A stretch of 64,000 nucleotides of DNA from the NCBI GenBank assembly GCA_020249925.1, contig JADCER010000016.1:81371-145370 (forward strand), read 5' to 3'. Position 1 is the stretch's first letter. The number at the start of each line of letters is the position of its first letter. The notes below the pieces were generated by a model that searched no databases, had not been told where the DNA came from, and saw only the letters and a list, made by a program, of their open reading frames with translations. This document shows, in pieces, positions 58,887-64,000 of the stretch. Made by a program: the position numbers and the translations under genes. This DNA is from Roseomonas sp. (lineage in GTDB: Bacteria > Pseudomonadota > Alphaproteobacteria > Acetobacterales > Acetobacteraceae).

Positions 58887-59627
58887 CTATCCCAGCATCC
58901 TGAGCGCCATCACCGCCAGCACCACGCCATTCAGCATAAACAACCCCGCCGCCGCGCCGCGCATCAGCCGCCCATGGCTTTTGCCGAAAAACCGCCCGAG
59001 CAACGCCACGCCCATCAGCGCCGGCACGGTGCCGGCGACGAAACTCACCATCGCCAAAGCCCCACCGAGCGCGCTGCCGGTCGCCGCCGCCCCGGCCAGG
59101 GCGCCATAGAGCAGGCCGCAAGGCAGGGCTGAGAGCAGCAAGCCAAGCGCCACCCCGCGCAGGCCAGTTGGGGCTGCCAGCAGCGGGCCAAGGCGTGCTT
59201 CCAGGAGGTTCGGCAGGCGCGGCGCGGCAAGGCGCGGCAGCAGCGCGGCAAGCCGGGCCGAGGCTTGCGCGAACATCAGCAGCGCCGCGAGCGCGAGCAT
59301 CCCCGCCAGGACCAGCCGCCACCCGGTGCCCAGGCTCACCGCGCCGACCACCCCGCCGGCGAGCGCACCGAGCAAGCCGTAACCAATCGCGCGACCAGCA
59401 TGATAGGGCAGCAAGGCCGCCCCAGACAGGCGCCGCAGCATTCCGCCAGACGCTGCCTGATCCGCCACCGCCGCGGATTGCGCCACCACAAAGGGCCCGC
59501 ACATGGCAGCGCAATGGCTGGCCCCGCCCGCCAGGCCGGCCAGGAACAGCGCGCCCATCACCGCCCAAAGCCCGCCCGGGCCAAGCGCTTCCAGCCCATG
59601 CAGGCAATTGGCCAGGAACTCCGCCAC
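58887..59627 (-). CDS. Sulfite exporter TauE/SafE family protein (CcoH/HMA-associated type)
   Basis: FLAGLAGGASHCAAMCGPFVVAQ; LLPYHAGRAIGYGLLGALAGGVVGAVS; GLLLSALPCGLLYGALAGAAATGS. Confidence 0.9.
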   Translation of the reverse strand: MAEFLANCLHGLEALGPGGLWAVMGALFLAGLAGGASHCAAMCGPFVVAQSAAVADQAASGGMLRRLSGAALLPYHAGRAIGYGLLGALAGGVVGAVSLGTGWRLVLAGMLALAALLMFAQASARLAALLPRLAAPRLPNLLEARLGPLLAAPTGLRGVALGLLLSALPCGLLYGALAGAAATGSALGGALAMVSFVAGTVPALMGVALLGRFFGKSHGRLMRGAAAGLFMLNGVVLAVMALRMLG

Positions 59628-59632
59628 CGGAC

Positions 59633-60445
59633 CTAACCCGGCGCCTGATCCAGCATGCGGCGCAGCAGCAGCAAATCCGCCCAGGCTTCGCGCTTGGAAG
59701 CAGGGCTGCGGAGCAGATAGGCGGGGTGGAGCGTCGGCAGGGCGGGGATGCGGCCAAGGCCAGCGATCTCCACCTCATGCCAACGGCCACGAAGCCGGGT
59801 GATGCCTTCCTTGCCGCCGATCAGCCCCTTGGCCGCCACGCCCCCCACCAGCACCAGCCGCTTCGGGCGGATCAGCGCCACCTGACGGCGGAGGAAGGGC
59901 AGGAAAAGCGCCACTTCCGCATCGGTGGGCGTGCGGTTCCCCGGCGGCCGCCAGGGCAGGATATTGGTGATGTAGAAATTGCTCTCTCGCGAGAGGCCGA
60001 CGGAGGCGAACATCCGATCCAGCAATTGGCCCGAGGCACCCACAAAGGGCCGGCCGGCGCGGTCTTCATCCGCCCCTGGTGCCTCGCCAATCAGCATCAG
60101 GCCGGCATCCGTGATGCCCTCGCCAAATACCAGATTGGTCGCGGTTTCCTTGAGTGGTGAGCCATCAAAGGCTGCAATCGCCGCCTTCAGCGCCGCCAGA
60201 TCGGGCGCGGCTGCGGCCAGGGCTTCGGCGCGCGTATTGGCGGGGGGCGCGGCGGCCAGGGCAACCGGGGCAACGCGGATCGGGCGCGGGGCCGGTTCCG
60301 GTGCAGGGCGCGCGGCTTCGGGCGCGCGCGCGGGGGCCTCCCGCACCGCCAGGCGATTTGCAGGGCTTTCCATCAGCGCCTCATCCGCACCCCAATCGCA
60401 TTGCAGCGCAAGGGCGGCGGCCAGGGCGGATTTGTCTTGCTCCAT
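59633..60445 (-). CDS. Uracil-DNA glycosylase, family 4
   Basis: [117 protein letters not shown]. Confidence 0.94.
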   Translation of the reverse strand: MEQDKSALAAALALQCDWGADEALMESPANRLAVREAPARAPEAARPAPEPAPRPIRVAPVALAAAPPANTRAEALAAAAPDLAALKAAIAAFDGSPLKETATNLVFGEGITDAGLMLIGEAPGADEDRAGRPFVGASGQLLDRMFASVGLSRESNFYITNILPWRPPGNRTPTDAEVALFLPFLRRQVALIRPKRLVLVGGVAAKGLIGGKEGITRLRGRWHEVEIAGLGRIPALPTLHPAYLLRSPASKREAWADLLLLRRMLDQAPG

Positions 60446-60529
60446 CCACTACATATCGGCCCTGAGCGGGGTTCCGTGCAACCCGCGGCTTCGCTACATG
60501 GGTGAATTCGTGAAGAGGAAAGGCGTGGC

Positions 60530-62161
60530 GTGATGTCCGAAGAACGGGAAGCGATGGAATTTGATGTACTGATCGTTGGCGGTGGGCCTTCGGGCCTGGC
60601 CGCTGCCATCCGCCTGAAACAACTCGCGCCCGATATGGCGGTGTGCCTGATTGAAAAGGGCAGCGAGATCGGCGCGCATATCCTCTCGGGCGCCGTGCTG
60701 GAACCGCGCGCGCTGGATGAGCTTATTCCCGATTGGCGTGATGATCCGCCGGCACTGGCCACCCCCGCCGGTGATGACCGCTTCTTGTTCCTGACGGAAA
60801 CCAAGGCCTTCAAGCTGCCCACACCGCCGGCCATGAATAATCACGGCAATTACATTGTCTCGCTTGGCAATGTCTGCCGTTGGCTGGGTGCAAAGGCGGA
60901 AGCGCTGGGCGTTGAAATCTATCCGGGCTTCGCGGCTTCCGAGACGATCATTGAAGATGGCCAGGTGCGCGGCGTGGTGGCCGGCGTGATGGGCATTACG
61001 AAGGATGGCGAAAAGGGGCCAAATTACCAGCCGGGGATGGAACTCCGCGCCAGTTACACGCTGTTTGCCGAGGGCTGCCGCGGGTCGCTCACGAAAAGGC
61101 TTTTTGAGACCTTCAATCTGCGCGATGGCGTGGCACCGCAGACCTTTGGTTTGGGCATCAAGGAATTATGGGAAATCCCAAAGGAAAAGCATCAGCCGGG
61201 CCTGATTTGGCATAGCGTGGGCTGGCCCCTGAACACCGATACCTATGGTGGTTCCTGGCTTTATATGCTGGGCGATAATCTGGTCAGCATCGGCTTTGTT
61301 GTTGGGCTGGACTACCAAAATCCTTGGCTGTCACCCTTTGAGGAATTCCAGCGCTTCAAGCAGCACCCGGCGGTACGCGCCATGCTGGAAGGCGGCAAGC
61401 GCATTGCCTATGGCGCGCGGGCCTTGAATGAGGGTGGCTTCCAGGCGATCCCTAAGCTGGTGTTTCCGGGCGGTGCGATCATTGGTGATTCGGCGGGTTT
61501 CCTGAATGTGCCGAAGATCAAGGGCACGCATACGGCGATGAAATCCGGTATGATCGCGGCCGAGGCTTTGGCGGCGGCTTGCGCTTCCGAAAATCGTGCG
61601 CCGGTCTTGAACGCCTATCCGGAAATGCTGCGTCATTCCTGGATTTGGCCGGAATTGGAAGCGGTGCGGAATATCCGCCCCGGCTTTGCGAAATTCGGCT
61701 TTTGGGGCGGCATGATCAATGCCGCGATTGAAACCTATATCACGCGCGGCAAATCGCCCTGGACGCTTTTGCATCACGAGGATCACGCCGTGCTGAAAAA
61801 GGGATCGGAGGCACCGAAGATCACCTACCCGAAACCTGATGGCGTTTATTCCTTCGATCGGCTGTCTTCCGTATTCCTGGCGAATACCAATCATGAGGAA
61901 GACCAGCCCGCGCATCTGAAGCTGCGCGACCCTGGGCTTTGGAAGGGCGTGAATTGGGAAATCTTCGGCAGTCCCGAAAGCCGCTATTGCCCCGCCGGGG
62001 TTTATGAGGCGGTGGGCGTGGAAGAAGGCCAGCCGCGTTTGGTGATCAATGCGCAGAATTGCGTGCATTGCAAAACCTGCGACATCAAGGACCCGACGCA
62101 GAATATTGATTGGTGCACGCCGGAAGGCAGCGGCGGGCCGAATTACATTGGCGGCATGTGA
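60530..62161 (+). CDS. Electron transfer flavoprotein-ubiquinone oxidoreductase
   Basis: FDVLIVGGGPSGLAAAIRLKQL; IGAHILSGAVLEPRALDELIPDW; C-terminal 4Fe-4S INAQNCVHCKTCDIKDPTQNIDWCTPEGSGGPNYIGGM. Confidence 0.96.
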   Translation: MMSEEREAMEFDVLIVGGGPSGLAAAIRLKQLAPDMAVCLIEKGSEIGAHILSGAVLEPRALDELIPDWRDDPPALATPAGDDRFLFLTETKAFKLPTPPAMNNHGNYIVSLGNVCRWLGAKAEALGVEIYPGFAASETIIEDGQVRGVVAGVMGITKDGEKGPNYQPGMELRASYTLFAEGCRGSLTKRLFETFNLRDGVAPQTFGLGIKELWEIPKEKHQPGLIWHSVGWPLNTDTYGGSWLYMLGDNLVSIGFVVGLDYQNPWLSPFEEFQRFKQHPAVRAMLEGGKRIAYGARALNEGGFQAIPKLVFPGGAIIGDSAGFLNVPKIKGTHTAMKSGMIAAEALAAACASENRAPVLNAYPEMLRHSWIWPELEAVRNIRPGFAKFGFWGGMINAAIETYITRGKSPWTLLHHEDHAVLKKGSEAPKITYPKPDGVYSFDRLSSVFLANTNHEEDQPAHLKLRDPGLWKGVNWEIFGSPESRYCPAGVYEAVGVEEGQPRLVINAQNCVHCKTCDIKDPTQNIDWCTPEGSGGPNYIGGM

Positions 62162-62190
62162 AAACGCCAGATCAGGACAGGAAAAACACC

Positions 62191-62799
62191 ATGCTCAAAA
62201 TCCACGGCATCGCCCGTTCCCGCGCCTTTCGCTGCATCTGGGCCGCGGAAGAAGCCGGCCTTGCCTATGAAGTGATTCCGCTTGGCTTCGCGCCCGGCTT
62301 CAAGCTGGAACGCCCGCTTGCGATCAACCCGAACAACAAGATCCCTGCTTTGGAAGATGGCGATCTGGTGCTGTTCGAAAGCCTCGCGATCAATCTGCAT
62401 ATCGCGGGCAAGGTGGGTGCGCCCTTGATGCCCACCGGCAATGATGCCTCGCGCGCCTTGCAATGGACGCTTTGGGCGGCGACCGAAATTGAGCCGCATG
62501 TCATGCGCTGGGCCTATAACACCTTCCTTCGCGCGCCCGCGGACCGCATTGCGGCCGAGGCCGCACTTGGCAAGGAAGCCACCGATCAGCGGCTTGCGGT
62601 ATTGGAATCGGAGCTTGCGACGCGGGATTATCTCGTGGGCAATGGCTTCACCATCGCCGATCTCAACCTTGCTTCGGTGCTCTATGGCTCCTTCGTGAAT
62701 GGGTATGACTTCAGCGCCTTTCCAAAGGTGAAGGCTTGGCTTGCGCGCTGCCTGGAACGCCCGGCGGCCAAGCGCGCGCGGGCACAACGCGAAGGCTAA
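62191..62799 (+). CDS. Glutathione S-transferase family protein
   Basis: MLKIHGIARSRAFRCIWAAEEAGLAYEVIPLGFAPGFKLERPLAINPNNKIPALEDGDLVLFESLAINLHIA. Confidence 0.92.
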   Translation: MLKIHGIARSRAFRCIWAAEEAGLAYEVIPLGFAPGFKLERPLAINPNNKIPALEDGDLVLFESLAINLHIAGKVGAPLMPTGNDASRALQWTLWAATEIEPHVMRWAYNTFLRAPADRIAAEAALGKEATDQRLAVLESELATRDYLVGNGFTIADLNLASVLYGSFVNGYDFSAFPKVKAWLARCLERPAAKRARAQREG

Positions 62800-62824
62800 G
62801 GCTTAACGCCCAAATTTGGGAGGA

Positions 62825-63796
62825 ATGAAGATGATCCATCGTCGTCTATTGCTTGCGACACCCATGCTGGCCATGCCGGCTTTGGCCCGCGCGCAAGCCT
62901 GGCCGTCACGCCCGGTGCGCATTGTGCTGGCCTATCCTCCGGGAGGGTCCACCGATGTGCTGGCGCGCACCCTTTCCGCCGCTTTGCAGGAAGCCATCCC
63001 GGGCAGCACCTTTGTGGTGGATAATCGCCCGGGCGGGGCCGCGGTGGTTGGGACGCATGCGGTGGCCCAAGCGGCGGCCGATGGCTATACGCTGGCGCTG
63101 GGCAATAACCAGACCCATGCGGCGAATGCGGCCATGCTGCCTTCCCTGCCCTTTGACCCGATTGCGGATTTCGCGCCCATCGCCAAGCTGGCCACCGTGC
63201 ATCACGCCTTGGTGGTGCCGGCCAATGGTGCCAGGACCTTGGCCGAACTGGCCGCAAGAGGCCGCAATGGCGGCAAGGTGACCTACGCATCTTCCGGCGC
63301 CGGTTCCGCAAGCCATGTGATTGCCGAGACCTTCGCGCGGCGGGAGCGTTTGGATGCCACCCATGTGCCCTATCGCGGCGGGGCCCAGGCCACCACGGAT
63401 ACGGTTGCGGGTGTTGTGGATTTCTTTGTTTCGACCTGGCCGCAGGTGGTTGCCCTGGTGCGCGAAGGGCGGCTGCGCGCGCTTGGCATTGGTGCCCCGG
63501 CGCGCCTGCCCGAAGCTGCGGATGTGCCGACCTTCGCGGAACTGAACGCGCCTGATCTGGCGGTGGATGCCTGGTTCGGGCTTTGGGCGCCGGCCCGCAC
63601 CGCGCCTGAGATTATCACGCGGCTATCCGAAAGCTTGCTCCGCATCCTGGCTGAGCCCGCCATGCGCGAAAGACTGCAAAGCCAAGGTTTTGTTGCCGCA
63701 CCCATGGCATCAGCGCCTTTTGCTGAATTCCAGAAGGCAGAACTGGCGCGTTGGCGCGCGCTGGTGGAATTGACTGGGATCAGGCTTTCCGGCTGA
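62825..63796 (+). CDS. Bug/TctC family tripartite tricarboxylate transporter substrate-binding protein
   Basis: MIHRRLLLATPMLAMPALARAQAWPSRPVRIVLAYPPGGSTDVLARTLSAALQEAIPGSTFVVDNRPGGAAVVGTHAVAQAAADGYTLALG. Confidence 0.94.
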   Translation: MKMIHRRLLLATPMLAMPALARAQAWPSRPVRIVLAYPPGGSTDVLARTLSAALQEAIPGSTFVVDNRPGGAAVVGTHAVAQAAADGYTLALGNNQTHAANAAMLPSLPFDPIADFAPIAKLATVHHALVVPANGARTLAELAARGRNGGKVTYASSGAGSASHVIAETFARRERLDATHVPYRGGAQATTDTVAGVVDFFVSTWPQVVALVREGRLRALGIGAPARLPEAADVPTFAELNAPDLAVDAWFGLWAPARTAPEIITRLSESLLRILAEPAMRERLQSQGFVAAPMASAPFAEFQKAELARWRALVELTGIRLSG

Positions 63797-63826
63797 GCCG
63801 TTTTGTTCCCACCCCGCACATGAAAA

Positions 63827-63846
63827 GGGGCGCCTTGCGGCGCCCC
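63827..63846 (-). terminator. Intergenic terminator (convergent genes)
   Basis: Minus strand GGGGCGCC GCAA GGCGCCCC TTTT; GNRA-type loop. Confidence 0.75.
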
Positions 63847-63875
63847 AAATCTTTCCCGATACGCGTATCCCCGAA

Positions 63876-64000
63876 TTAGCGGAGGATGATTTCCACGCGG
63901 CGGTTCTGCGGTTCACGCACACCATCCGCCGTCGGCACCAGGTTGTTTTCTTCGCCAAAGCCGCGCGTGACGATTTCGTTGCGCGGCACACCGCGACGCA
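63876..64000 (-). CDS. OmpA-family C-terminal domain protein (partial, runs off window end)
   Basis: Reverse-strand reading RRGVPRNEIVTRGFGEENNLVPTADGVREPQNRRVEIILR*; OmpA peptidoglycan-binding domain end. Confidence 0.85.
   Translation of the reverse strand, partial: RRGVPRNEIVTRGFGEENNLVPTADGVREPQNRRVEIILR

Overview
64 kb of high-GC chromosomal sequence, probably from an alphaproteobacterium of the Acetobacteraceae type (lineage is an inference from gene content and the GTTC-N7-GTTC SOS box). It is densely packed with housekeeping and metabolic genes: glycerate kinase, pyruvate kinase, lpxK-waaA, RND efflux, thioredoxin, lexA, tsaC, cysQ, two M17 aminopeptidases, holC, argB, dapD-dapE, a TRAP transporter, IlvD/Edd dehydratase, rplM-rpsI, argC, homoserine dehydrogenase, phaC, gltX, comEC, a family-4 uracil-DNA glycosylase and ETF-QO. 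I saw no rRNA, tRNA, CRISPR array, prophage or IS element. The observations most worth a second look are: (1) a pyruvate kinase with an in-frame N-terminal Cro/YdaS-like HTH domain, a perfect 20-bp palindrome plus a half-site 42 bp away just upstream, and an internal Shine-Dalgarno/ATG that could give a kinase-only isoform; (2) a ~105-bp two-palindrome intergenic element whose ends supply the TAG stop codons of both convergent neighbours (ydhR-like and gltX); (3) a 60-bp-period tandem REP-like repeat next to a long hairpin overlapping a stop codon; (4) a tetR promoter whose operator fills the spacer and whose mRNA may be leaderless. All calls come from reading the sequence and the supplied translations; no database search was run.
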